Shown in pieces: positions 23,917-30,707 of a DNA stretch of 33,990 nt. The stretch covers positions 1,794,856 to 1,828,845 of the forward strand of contig NZ_GL636070.1 of the NCBI RefSeq assembly GCF_000186445.1, in the 5' to 3' direction. Origin of the DNA: Streptococcus agalactiae ATCC 13813 (GTDB lineage: Bacteria > Bacillota > Bacilli > Lactobacillales > Streptococcaceae). Numbering within the stretch: position 1 is the stretch's first letter; each line of letters starts with the position of its first letter. The notes beneath the pieces are model-generated. The model was given only the letters and a program-made list of their open reading frames with translations. It made no database searches and was not told where the DNA came from. A program made the translations under genes and the position numbers.

Positions 23917-24209
23917 AAATAGGTCGTTTAATTGCACTAGGTTTAGTTAGTTTAGGAGCGCTTGAACTTTACAAAAATAGAAAAACTATCAAGGATTCCT
24001 ATCAAAATACAAAAAATGAGACAGATTCAGCTAAATTAAAATTAGAACGTATCAAAAATGATCTTGCTATTATTAGTCAGGAAAAAGAAAAAATCAGATT
24101 AATTTCTCAAGAACTCAATCATAAATTCCAAGTGTTTAATAAAGATATTCAACCTCGTTTAGAAGAAATTAATCAACGCATGGCTAAATATCAAGAGAAA
24201 GACGAATAA
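23913..24209 (+). CDS. Small membrane-anchored coiled-coil protein
   Basis: Protein of 98 residues of unknown function. A hydrophobic N-terminal segment (RLIALGLVSLGALELY, about 4-19) could be a membrane anchor; the rest (20-98) is a continuous charged amphipathic helix with repeated K/E and hydrophobic spacing, a predicted coiled coil (AIISQEKEKIRLISQELNHK). There is no signal cleavage motif and no catalytic motif. It overlaps hit as ATGA and shares its transcript, which ends at a terminator 33 nt downstream. The hit-plus-this-gene pair appears widespread in streptococci. Function not assigned. Confidence 0.8.
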   Translation: MKIGRLIALGLVSLGALELYKNRKTIKDSYQNTKNETDSAKLKLERIKNDLAIISQEKEKIRLISQELNHKFQVFNKDIQPRLEEINQRMAKYQEKDE

Positions 24210-24241
24210 GCCAACGGCATAAAAATATCTACTCTAAATAT

Positions 24242-24266
24242 AAAAAGAGCAAATAATGCTCTTTTT
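24242..24266. terminator. Bidirectional terminator between the hit operon and the LCP gene
   Basis: Perfect stem AAAAAGAGC / GCTCTTTTT with a 7-nt loop; T tracts both ways. It serves the convergent hit operon and LCP gene. Confidence 0.93.
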
Positions 24267-24272
24267 TATATT

Positions 24273-25580
24273 TTATGGATTAGTTTGACCCGGTACTGGT
24301 TGCGTTCCTGTGTTTGGATTAGGCGTTGCAGCCCCGTTATAATTATTGACACTTCCACTTGAATCAGCCTGACCTGTGTTAGTGTTACTGCTATAGTTAC
24401 TAGCAGGAGTGCTACTATTATAGTAACTTTGATGAGTTGTTTGATTAGTTTCAGAACTATAAGTAGTATTACCACTGTAACTTGGTGGTGCTTCTGAATA
24501 AGGTGTTGTATTATAATTATTCTCTTGTGTTGATGAATAAGTAGAAGAATCATTACTAGCAGTAGTACCATAGTAATCTTCATATAGAATCGCGCTTGTC
24601 TTCAGAGTTTTACTACGCTTTTTATCCAGTTCTTTCTTAATTCTATTTTGAACTGCAAGTAGATGTTTCTTAGTTAAAATTTGATAAGAGCCACCATCTG
24701 ATAAAGTAGCGTCTTCACCCTTCAACTGATAAGATTTAATATGTTCCAATGAATCTTTATAAGCTAACAAATTAGGAATCGTTTTTGATGATATCTCAAT
24801 ATTAGTTTGCATGTTATTACTTACTGCGGAAAGAATTTTTTTGTATGAACTAATACTATTTAACGCCAATATTTTTTTAAGGACTTTTTGAATTACTTCA
24901 CGTTGTCTTTTTTGACGCCCATAATCTCCCTCTGGATCATCATAGCGCATACGAGAATAAACAAGTGCTTGTTCTCCATTTATTTTATGTGTCCCTGGTT
25001 CAACAACAGCCTTGTACTCTGGTTCATTGGCAGCAATTGATATTGGAAAGTCAAATTTATTAGTTACTGTTATACCACTAACAGCATTGACTAAATCAAC
25101 TAATCCTTGCATATTTATTTGCATAAAGTAATCAACATTAATATCTAATAAGTCTTGAACAGTCATCAATGCCATTTCCGCACCACCAGAAGCATAGGCT
25201 GCATTTAGCTTTGCTTCTACGCCAGTCTGTCCATTATTTTTGGGACCACTCAATTTAATCAATACGTCGCGTTCTAAGCTTGTCATCGTTGTTTTATTAG
25301 TTTTAGGATTTATAGTGACTAAGATCATAGAATCGCTATTTCCTGACCACTTAGATTTTCGATGCTCTGAACCTGTGTCCACACCCATTAATAGTATTGA
25401 AAACGGCTTTGTTTCTTCAATAGCATGACTTTTTGATTTAGCTAGCTCAAAATCTTTAAAAGTCTTAGACAATTCATTAGTCGAAAAATTATAAGCTGAG
25501 GTAACATAGACTCCCAATGCAATTACTGTTGTTAAAATAATTGCAGAAAACATTAAGGTTATTTTTTTCCAAATTTTCAT
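24273..25580 (-). CDS. LytR-CpsA-Psr (LCP) family cell-wall ligase
   Basis: Membrane-anchored LCP protein of 435 residues. One N-terminal membrane helix (about 8-28) is followed by the extracellular LCP domain (about 60-235) with the polyprenyl-pyrophosphate-binding signatures NSDSMILVTINP, SLERDVLI, KLNAAYASGG and the Arg-rich motif YSRMRYDDPEGDYGRQKRQR. LCP enzymes transfer secondary polymers (teichoic acid-like polymers, capsule or group carbohydrate) from lipid carriers to peptidoglycan. It resembles BrpA/LytR of streptococci. The last 100 residues are a Ser/Thr/Asn/Tyr/Gln-rich low-complexity tail (about 335-435) ending in a Pro/Gly-rich piece, probably disordered in the wall. Shine-Dalgarno AGGAA is 6 nt before ATG. 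Last gene of tsaE-GNAT-LCP, 8 nt after the GNAT stop. Confidence 0.88.
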   Translation of the reverse strand: MKIWKKITLMFSAIILTTVIALGVYVTSAYNFSTNELSKTFKDFELAKSKSHAIEETKPFSILLMGVDTGSEHRKSKWSGNSDSMILVTINPKTNKTTMTSLERDVLIKLSGPKNNGQTGVEAKLNAAYASGGAEMALMTVQDLLDINVDYFMQINMQGLVDLVNAVSGITVTNKFDFPISIAANEPEYKAVVEPGTHKINGEQALVYSRMRYDDPEGDYGRQKRQREVIQKVLKKILALNSISSYKKILSAVSNNMQTNIEISSKTIPNLLAYKDSLEHIKSYQLKGEDATLSDGGSYQILTKKHLLAVQNRIKKELDKKRSKTLKTSAILYEDYYGTTASNDSSTYSSTQENNYNTTPYSEAPPSYSGNTTYSSETNQTTHQSYYNSSTPASNYSSNTNTGQADSSGSVNNYNGAATPNPNTGTQPVPGQTNP

Positions 25581-25588
25581 GTATATTC

Positions 25589-26110
25589 CTAATCTATCAA
25601 CTTACTCATTCTGTAAATGTCTAGAAATTCTCCATTTTCTCTTTTAATACCTCTTGTTTGAAGCCCATCTATTTCAAAACCGAATTTTTGGTAGAGGTGA
25701 ATAGCACGTTCATTACGTCCTTGGACTGATAGTTCTAAGCGGCGTGTAATATCGTTATCTGACGCCCATTCTATTGCTTCTTCCATGAGAATATGACCAA
25801 TACCATAACCCCAATAATCCTTCTGAACAGCAATAAAAAGATCCCCAACGTGTTCAATTTCAATATCAGACTGACTAATGATTGTTATCAAGCCGATCAC
25901 TTTATTTTTTAATTTAGCAATCAAACAAATGCAATTTTTCGTCATTAAGGTATTTTCAATAAACGTTTCCATTTCTGGCAAAGATAGTTGATTGCTCACC
26001 GTATGCAAAATAAAATCTGTTTCCTCAGTAATAGTATTTAAAAATTCAAGGAGCGCAGAAGCTTCCTCTCTCGAAGCTTCTATAAAATCAACAGCAAATT
26101 GTTTAGACAT
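25589..26110 (-). CDS. GNAT-family N-acetyltransferase
   Basis: Acetyltransferase of 173 residues with a single GNAT domain. The acetyl-CoA pyrophosphate loop is QKDYWGYGIGHILM (Q/RxxGxG/A type, about 103-116), and the C-terminal part LELSVQGRNERAIHLYQKFGFEIDG is the typical ribosomal-protein or small-molecule acetyltransferase end. The substrate is unknown. The ATG at 26110 overlaps the tsaE stop by 8 nt, so the two are coupled; the frame extends farther upstream to 26149, but there it lies wholly within tsaE. Such tsaE-GNAT-LCP clusters are standard in streptococci. Confidence 0.87.
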   Translation of the reverse strand: MSKQFAVDFIEASREEASALLEFLNTITEETDFILHTVSNQLSLPEMETFIENTLMTKNCICLIAKLKNKVIGLITIISQSDIEIEHVGDLFIAVQKDYWGYGIGHILMEEAIEWASDNDITRRLELSVQGRNERAIHLYQKFGFEIDGLQTRGIKRENGEFLDIYRMSKLID

Positions 26111-26546
26111 CTTGAATCGCCTCAATAATTTCTCTTGCGCGATGCCCATAAGCTTCTAACTGAACCTGACGTCCTTGATTGCTCCTCGTAATAACAATTT
26201 CTAAGTAGTTATTGATAAGGTTATCACTAAGCAACTCTCCCCATTCAATAACTGTTACTCCTTGACCAAACAAGAAGTCATCTAAGTCAATAGAATCAAG
26301 ATCATCTCCAATACGATAAACATCCAAATGGTAAAGTGGTACACGCCCTTCATATTCTCTAACAATAGTGTAAGTTGGGCTCTTAATCATTTGTTTTATG
26401 TCTAATCCCTTTGCAATACCTTTTGTAAGAGTTGTTTTGCCTGCACCTAAATTACCAGTCAATAATACGATATCTCCTGACTTTAAAACAGTACCCAGTT
26501 TTTGCCCTAGGGCAATAAGCTCTTCTTCATTTTGAGTATAAAACAT
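26103..26546 (-). CDS. tsaE: tRNA t6A biosynthesis ATPase TsaE
   Basis: ATPase of 147 residues needed for N6-threonylcarbamoyladenosine at A37 of ANN-decoding tRNAs, acting with TsaB and TsaD. Walker A GNLGAGKTT (31-39), the SPTYTIVREY motif and the Walker B-like YHLDVYRI and VIEWGE segments are intact. The frame opens 26 codons earlier, but those residues are unlike TsaE and a consensus promoter lies inside that stretch; MFYTQNEEELI is the family-like start. The -10 TATAAT is exactly 6 nt before this ATG and no Shine-Dalgarno exists, which predicts a leaderless mRNA. First gene of tsaE-GNAT-LCP. Confidence 0.92.
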   Translation of the reverse strand: MFYTQNEEELIALGQKLGTVLKSGDIVLLTGNLGAGKTTLTKGIAKGLDIKQMIKSPTYTIVREYEGRVPLYHLDVYRIGDDLDSIDLDDFLFGQGVTVIEWGELLSDNLINNYLEIVITRSNQGRQVQLEAYGHRAREIIEAIQDV

Positions 26547-26552
26547 AGAGAT

Positions 26553-26581
26553 ATTATACCAGAAATATCTCTGTCTTCCAA
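26553..26581 (-). promoter_or_regulatory. tsaE promoter, leaderless arrangement
   Basis: Minus strand TTGGAA (26581-26576), 17-nt spacer ending in TGG, TATAAT (26558-26553), then ATCTCT and ATG. The expected +1 is the A of ATG. Confidence 0.8.
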
Positions 26582-26636
26582 CAGTTTGCTGATTCTGACA
26601 GCCCCATAGCATATATTTCTTCACTTTTCTTAAGAA

Positions 26637-26671
26637 AAAAGGAAACCAGGCTACAAATCTGATTTCCTTTT
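26637..26671. terminator. Terminator downstream of the purine permease
   Basis: Stem AAAAGGAAACCAG / CTGATTTCCTTTT with one mismatch and a 9-nt loop; T tract on the minus exit. It separates the permease from the tsaE promoter. Confidence 0.85.
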
Positions 26672-26694
26672 ATCTTATTTATCAAACTATAATA

Positions 26695-28116
26695 TTACAA
26701 AATAGCCAAGCTGATAAAGTTTAGAATAAATAATATATCTAAAATCCACAGTACCACATGAATATCTTTTGCTTGTCCTTTGATGACTTTAGCTAATGTA
26801 TAGGTCAAGAAACCAGCTGCAATACCATAAGTAATGCTATAAGTAAACCCCATAAAAAGAGAAGTAAAGAAAGCTGGGATAGCTTCTGACATATCATCCC
26901 ATTTGATATCTTTTAAATTTGAAAGCATCATAATACCAACAATAACCAATATTGGTGCAGTAGCTTGACTCGGAACAATAGATACTAGTGGACTAAAGAA
27001 ACTAGATATAGCAAACAAACCAGCAACTACTAAGGCTGTCAATCCTGTACGACCACCAGCTCCGATTCCTGCTGCTGACTCAACATAGGTTGTAACGTTA
27101 GATGTTCCACAAATAGCGCCAAAAGTTGTCCCAATTAAGTCTGAATAGAGTGCTTTGTCTAAACTCTTAGATTCATGATTATCACCAGTCGTTGCTAAGA
27201 TACCAACTTTTTCTCCAGTACCAATGAGCGTTCCAATGGTATCAAAAATATCAGTCAGTGAAAAAGCAAGAATAGCCATTAATACACTTGGTAGACGTGA
27301 AGGATTAGAGAATAAAGAAATTAATCCTTTCTCTCCTAATGCAACTCCAAATACTTGCTTCAAATCTCTAAAAGAGGCCGAGAGGTTAGTTGCTTCCCAA
27401 TTAATAGCATCTAACTTAACCACTCCCATTAAAATACCTAAGAGGGTCGTTGTTAATATCGATAGAATAATCCCTCCACGGATCCCCTTTACAATAAAGA
27501 AGATGGTAATGCTTAAACCAATCAAAGATAATAAAATTGCTGGATTATCAAACGACACTAGCCCTGGCGTTGCTGAAGAATTTGCTGTAATAGTAGCCAA
27601 TCCTTTCGCCGCACCCTTTCCAACAACATCATACGTCCCAGGATCAATTGAAAATTTCAAAAAACCAGCATTTTTAATCCCAACGTATGCTAAAAAAGTT
27701 CCGATTCCTGCTGTAATGGCTGATTTTAAAGTTGTTGGGATAGACTCAATAATCATCTTTCTAACTTTCGTTAAAGTAATAAGCAGAGAAATCAAACCAC
27801 AAATAAATACCATAGCTAAGGCTTCTTGCCATGTATATCCCAATGCAAAGACAACTGTATATGTAAAGAAAGCATTTAATCCCATCCCAGGAGCTTGTGC
27901 ATAGGGAAGGTTAGCATAGAAAGCCATAACAGATGTAGCTACAACGGCACCAATAATCGTCGCTAAGAAAACTCCTTGTGCTGGCATCCCAGTCTGAGAT
28001 AAAATAGCTGGATTTACAAACAAAATGTACGACATTGCAAAGAAAGTCGTTAGACCAGCAGTGATTTCAGTCCGAATTGTCGTCCCGTGTTCCTTTAGCT
28101 TAAAAAACTTTTCCAT
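26695..28116 (-). CDS. NCS2-family (AzgA/PbuG-like) purine permease
   Basis: Polytopic permease of 473 residues with about 13-14 hydrophobic segments. The N-terminus KLKEHGTTIRTEITAGLTTF and MSYILFVNPAILS, the family motif QAPGMGLNAFFTYT (about 73-86) and SLTDIFDTIGTLIGTG (about 283-298) mark the AzgA-like subgroup, which imports hypoxanthine, guanine or adenine with protons. Exact specificity cannot be read. The ATG is 14 nt from AAAGGAG, longer than usual, with no better in-frame start. Upstream is a hairpin (28170-28195) but no purine-riboswitch core. Single gene, ended by a terminator. Confidence 0.88.
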   Translation of the reverse strand: MEKFFKLKEHGTTIRTEITAGLTTFFAMSYILFVNPAILSQTGMPAQGVFLATIIGAVVATSVMAFYANLPYAQAPGMGLNAFFTYTVVFALGYTWQEALAMVFICGLISLLITLTKVRKMIIESIPTTLKSAITAGIGTFLAYVGIKNAGFLKFSIDPGTYDVVGKGAAKGLATITANSSATPGLVSFDNPAILLSLIGLSITIFFIVKGIRGGIILSILTTTLLGILMGVVKLDAINWEATNLSASFRDLKQVFGVALGEKGLISLFSNPSRLPSVLMAILAFSLTDIFDTIGTLIGTGEKVGILATTGDNHESKSLDKALYSDLIGTTFGAICGTSNVTTYVESAAGIGAGGRTGLTALVVAGLFAISSFFSPLVSIVPSQATAPILVIVGIMMLSNLKDIKWDDMSEAIPAFFTSLFMGFTYSITYGIAAGFLTYTLAKVIKGQAKDIHVVLWILDILFILNFISLAIL

Positions 28117-28169
28117 TTTAAAATCGGATTCTCCTTTATTTTTTGCTATTTTTCACTTTTAAAAAAATC

Positions 28170-28195
28170 AATCGTTCTTATATTTACGAACGATT
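28170..28195. terminator. Hairpin between the DUF1361 gene and the permease
   Basis: AATCGTTC / GAACGATT, 8 bp with a 10-nt loop, followed on the minus strand by GATTTTTTT. It fits termination of the DUF1361 transcript. Its arms carry CGAACGATT, two mismatches from the streptococcal PurBox CCGAACAAT, so a regulatory role at the permease is an alternative. Confidence 0.65.
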
Positions 28196-28218
28196 AATAT
28201 ATATTAACAAAAAATAAT

Positions 28219-28830
28219 TCACTTTTCAAGTTTTTTTCCTGCAGAATAATCCATAAAAATAAGACACAATACCTGTAAAAATGTAAATCCTAAAATAAAG
28301 TGGAATGAATCCCTACTCGGAACCGCTAAAAGTTCGTTAATTACCACTTGTGGCTTCGTTAAGATATCCCATGAATTTAGACGAGCATAACGACCAATAT
28401 GAATACCAAAACTTGAAACAAATGATACAATTCCAATAATTCCCCATCTTAAAAATATATTGCTAATTCTAAATTTACGTATAATCACAGAAAAACTTTC
28501 GATACCTGATAAAAAACCAAACAAGATACTAGATACATACAAGATATAAAGTATTAAATTTGTCTTATTATAAAGAACGTCTCCGACAAAATGCATATGA
28601 ATGATATCCGTCAACATATAAAAGGTATTAGGATAGAAAAAAAACCAAGCAAGTGCAAAAAGACCAATAAGAATTTTTTTCTTAAATAAACTAGTAAGGT
28701 ATGCAAAATCTAACGCTATTAGGGCTAGAGTCATATTCCAAATCAAATTTGGTCCCTGCAAATGATAATATTTAATCCCAAAAGAAATAACAATAAAAAA
28801 TAAATGTATCGCAAATAGTTTTACTTTCAT
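28219..28830 (-). CDS. DUF1361-family membrane protein
   Basis: Membrane protein of 203 residues with about six helices. It carries the conserved DUF1361 features FFFYPNTFYMLTDIIHMH (near 64-81) and HIGRYARLNSWDI (near 143-155). The biochemical function of the family is unknown; the conserved charged motifs in a polytopic protein suggest an enzyme or transporter. The ATG at 28830 has GGAGG 6 nt upstream; an in-frame TTG at 28842 is rejected because it would overlap that site. TATAAT at 28858-28853 is a likely -10. A divergent paralogue lies directly upstream. Confidence 0.82.
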   Translation of the reverse strand: MKVKLFAIHLFFIVISFGIKYYHLQGPNLIWNMTLALIALDFAYLTSLFKKKILIGLFALAWFFFYPNTFYMLTDIIHMHFVGDVLYNKTNLILYILYVSSILFGFLSGIESFSVIIRKFRISNIFLRWGIIGIVSFVSSFGIHIGRYARLNSWDILTKPQVVINELLAVPSRDSFHFILGFTFLQVLCLIFMDYSAGKKLEK

Positions 28831-28852
28831 TCTAACCTCCAATTAATATCTC

Positions 28853-28858
28853 ATTATA
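28853..28858 (-). promoter_or_regulatory. -10 of the DUF1361 gene
   Basis: Minus strand TATAAT 22 nt before the start; the -35 region is weak. Confidence 0.45.
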
Positions 28859-28900
28859 CAACATATTATTAAATTAAGGTTAAATAAACTTCAAACCTAA

Positions 28901-28927
28901 AAGACTAACCCTGTTGTGGTTAGTCTT
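28901..28927. terminator. Terminator overlapping the stop of the divergent paralogue
   Basis: Stem AAGACTAACC / GGTTAGTCTT with a 7-nt loop, T-rich on the minus exit. The stop codon TAA (28922-28920) of the gene at 28920-29504 lies inside the stem. Confidence 0.85.
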
Positions 28928-29504
28928 CCATTAATGTTCCCCAAAGTAATAATTGTACTAAAAAAAGGCAAGACAAGGCTTTAAAATCAAGGTTAGCCAT
29001 ATTAGTCTGTATTCCATTAAAAAATGCTGACGGATTTAAAATGATTCCTTCTAAACCTAATGATCCTGATTTTTCTAAGCAAAAGGCAAAACTACTAAAA
29101 AGCATTACAGGTATAACAGTTGCTAATTGATATCTTTTACTAATATCATATGCATTTACCAATAGCTTCAAACTTAGTAAAGCTGAAGAGATAATAAAAA
29201 GAATTGCAAGAAGGTATGCCATATATTGCATAAAGTGATTAGACTGCCAAATGTCTTTTGTTGACCACTCTAAGCTCACTAAACTAAGAAAAATCCCTAA
29301 ACTCTGTGGGTAAAAAAATAAAAGGCCTAAACTTGCTAAAAGACGAATAAAAATATTACGACTATAATAAGCAATGAATCCCATCTCTAACGACAAGACT
29401 GATGCCAATAGAATTACCATCAAATGTTCAATTTTTACATGATAATACCATATCCCTAAAATACTGACTATGGCAAAAAGATGACTCCAAATTAACTTTT
29501 TCAT
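28920..29504 (-). CDS. Divergent DUF1361-like membrane protein (degenerate paralogue)
   Basis: Membrane protein of 194 residues with about six hydrophobic helices, colinear with the downstream DUF1361 protein: similar N-terminus (LFAIVSILGIWYYH against LFFIVISFGIKYYH) and same length. The conserved motifs are lost: FFYPQSLGIFLSLVSLEW occupies the place of FFYPNTFYMLTDIIH, and CLEKSGSLGLEGIILNP that of HIGRYARLNSWDILTKP. I read it as a tandem duplicate that no longer carries the family's active-site-like residues but keeps the fold. GGTGG lies 5 nt before ATG. Function unknown. Confidence 0.7.
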   Translation of the reverse strand: MKKLIWSHLFAIVSILGIWYYHVKIEHLMVILLASVLSLEMGFIAYYSRNIFIRLLASLGLLFFYPQSLGIFLSLVSLEWSTKDIWQSNHFMQYMAYLLAILFIISSALLSLKLLVNAYDISKRYQLATVIPVMLFSSFAFCLEKSGSLGLEGIILNPSAFFNGIQTNMANLDFKALSCLFLVQLLLWGTLMED

Positions 29505-29533
29505 AATCCACCAACTTCCATATTTCCACAGTT

Positions 29534-29539
29534 ATTATA
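29534..29539 (-). promoter_or_regulatory. Extended -10 of the DUF1361 paralogue
   Basis: Minus strand TGA-TATAAT, about 30 nt before the start, back to back with the plus-strand -10 at 29581. Confidence 0.55.
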
Positions 29540-29580
29540 TCATATTTCTACTGTCTCTTTTTATTGAAATCTATTTTTGA

Positions 29581-29586
29581 TATAAT
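29581..29586 (+). promoter_or_regulatory. HAD gene extended -10, leaderless arrangement
   Basis: TGA-TATAAT-GTCAGC-ATG: TATAAT with the TGn extension, 6 nt, then the start codon. No -35 consensus and no Shine-Dalgarno. Confidence 0.65.
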
Positions 29587-29592
29587 GTCAGC

Positions 29593-30405
29593 ATGACAAA
29601 GAAAATTATCGCCGTAGATTTAGACGGTACTCTATTACATAATAATAACACTATTTCTGACTACACCGCTGACACACTTCGAAAAGTTCAAGCTCAAGGA
29701 CACAAAGTAATTATTACAACCGGACGCCCATACCGTATGGCACTCGCTCATTATTTACGCCTAGATTTAAAAACACCAATGATAAATTTTAATGGTGCTT
29801 TAACTCATATCCCCGAAAAAAAGTGGGCGTTTGAACATAGTGCAACGATTGATAAAAAATTACTCCTTGAAACCTTAAATTTATCAGATGCTATCCAAGC
29901 CGATTTTATTGCTAGCGAGTACCGTAAAAATTTTTACATTACTATGGATAATCGTGATAAAATTAACCCACAATTATTCGGTGTCAATGAAATTACTGAT
30001 AAAATGGCATTAGATGTTACTAAAATCACACGCAATCCAAATGCTCTATTGATGCAAACACGTCATAAAGATAAGTATGAGTTAGCTAAAGAGTTACGAC
30101 AACATTTTAATCACGAACTAGAAGTAGATTCTTGGGGTGGTCCATTGAATATACTCGAATTTTCACCTAAAGATGTTAACAAAGCTTATGCTCTCAAACA
30201 TTTATTAAAATCACTCAATCTTTCACAAGAAAATTTGATTGCCTTTGGAGATGAACACAATGACACCGAGATGCTGGCCTTTGCACATACAGGATATGCT
30301 ATGAAAAATGCTAGTCCAACTCTACTTCCATATGCCGACCAACAAATCCAATGGACAAACGAAGAAGATGGTGTTGCTAAAACTCTAGAAAAATTATTAT
30401 TGTAG
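29593..30405 (+). CDS. Cof-type HAD-superfamily phosphatase
   Basis: HAD phosphatase of 270 residues with the Cof/YidA architecture: motif I VDLDGTLL (near 8-15), motif II TTGRP, a C2B cap in the middle (about 85-190), motif III with Lys in KDVNKAYALK and motif IV FGDEHNDTEML. It is likely to hydrolyse a phosphorylated metabolite; the substrate is unknown. It is a distant paralogue of the gene at 7365. There is no Shine-Dalgarno; the ATG follows TATAAT by 6 nt, so the message is predicted to be leaderless. Monocistronic, ending at the terminator 30413-30457. Confidence 0.88.
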   Translation: MTKKIIAVDLDGTLLHNNNTISDYTADTLRKVQAQGHKVIITTGRPYRMALAHYLRLDLKTPMINFNGALTHIPEKKWAFEHSATIDKKLLLETLNLSDAIQADFIASEYRKNFYITMDNRDKINPQLFGVNEITDKMALDVTKITRNPNALLMQTRHKDKYELAKELRQHFNHELEVDSWGGPLNILEFSPKDVNKAYALKHLLKSLNLSQENLIAFGDEHNDTEMLAFAHTGYAMKNASPTLLPYADQQIQWTNEEDGVAKTLEKLLL

Positions 30406-30412
30406 TATTTTC

Positions 30413-30457
30413 AAAAACGATCTCTATTGAAACAGAATTCTAATAGAAATCGTTTTT
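30413..30457. terminator. Terminator downstream of the HAD gene
   Basis: AAAAACGATCTCTATT / AATAGAAATCGTTTTT, a long stem with one bulge, followed by T. Confidence 0.88.
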
Positions 30458-30459
30458 TA

Positions 30460-30577
30460 GGTTTTCTACTATATTATTAACAAAAAAAGTTACCACTCTC
30501 TTCCCCCATTATAAAAGGTATTTGTGAAAAAAATATCCTTTTTTTTAATTTTTATTAGAAATAGTATTGATTTTTTT
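30460..30577. other. AT-rich spacer before the man operon
   Basis: Between the HAD terminator and the man cre site I see only A/T-rich runs, with no open frame and no clear repeat. Confidence 0.5.
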
Positions 30578-30593
30578 CTGAAAACGTTTTAAA
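30578..30593. promoter_or_regulatory. cre site (CcpA operator) of the man operon
   Basis: CTGAAAACGTTTTAAA, with the core TGAAAACGTTTTAA palindromic around CG, is a very good match to the cre consensus WTGNAANCGNWNNCW. It overlaps the -35 region, fitting CcpA control of a glucose/mannose PTS. Confidence 0.8.
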
Positions 30594-30605
30594 ATATATC
30601 TGTTC

Positions 30606-30611
30606 TATAAT
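30606..30611 (+). promoter_or_regulatory. man operon -10
   Basis: TATAAT with the cre site in the -35 position and no consensus -35. It leaves a leader of about 90 nt that holds a small hairpin CCAAT-TTTACG-ATTGG (30635-30650) and two purine-rich Shine-Dalgarno-like stretches. Confidence 0.65.
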
Positions 30612-30707
30612 TTCGTTGAAATGAAAAAGAATGGCCAATTTTACGATTGGAAGGAGATTATTCTTCTTTATGTCAACGAAAAGATTTTTTAAGGAGGAAG
30701 AACAAGA

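Noticed and set aside
24266..24583. 105-codon minus-strand frame rich in Ile, Leu and His
   Set aside because: It lies in another frame of the repetitive tail of the LCP gene and has no ribosome site; its composition reflects the Ser/Thr/Asn-rich codons read out of frame.
27224..27904. 226-codon plus-strand frame opposite the purine permease
   Set aside because: Antisense shadow of a conserved polytopic permease. Long antisense frames are common there; no promoter, Shine-Dalgarno or recognisable domain.
28117..28169. Purine riboswitch upstream of the permease
   Set aside because: No conserved junction or kissing-loop sequences of the purine aptamer; the space before the gene is too short once the hairpin is assigned.
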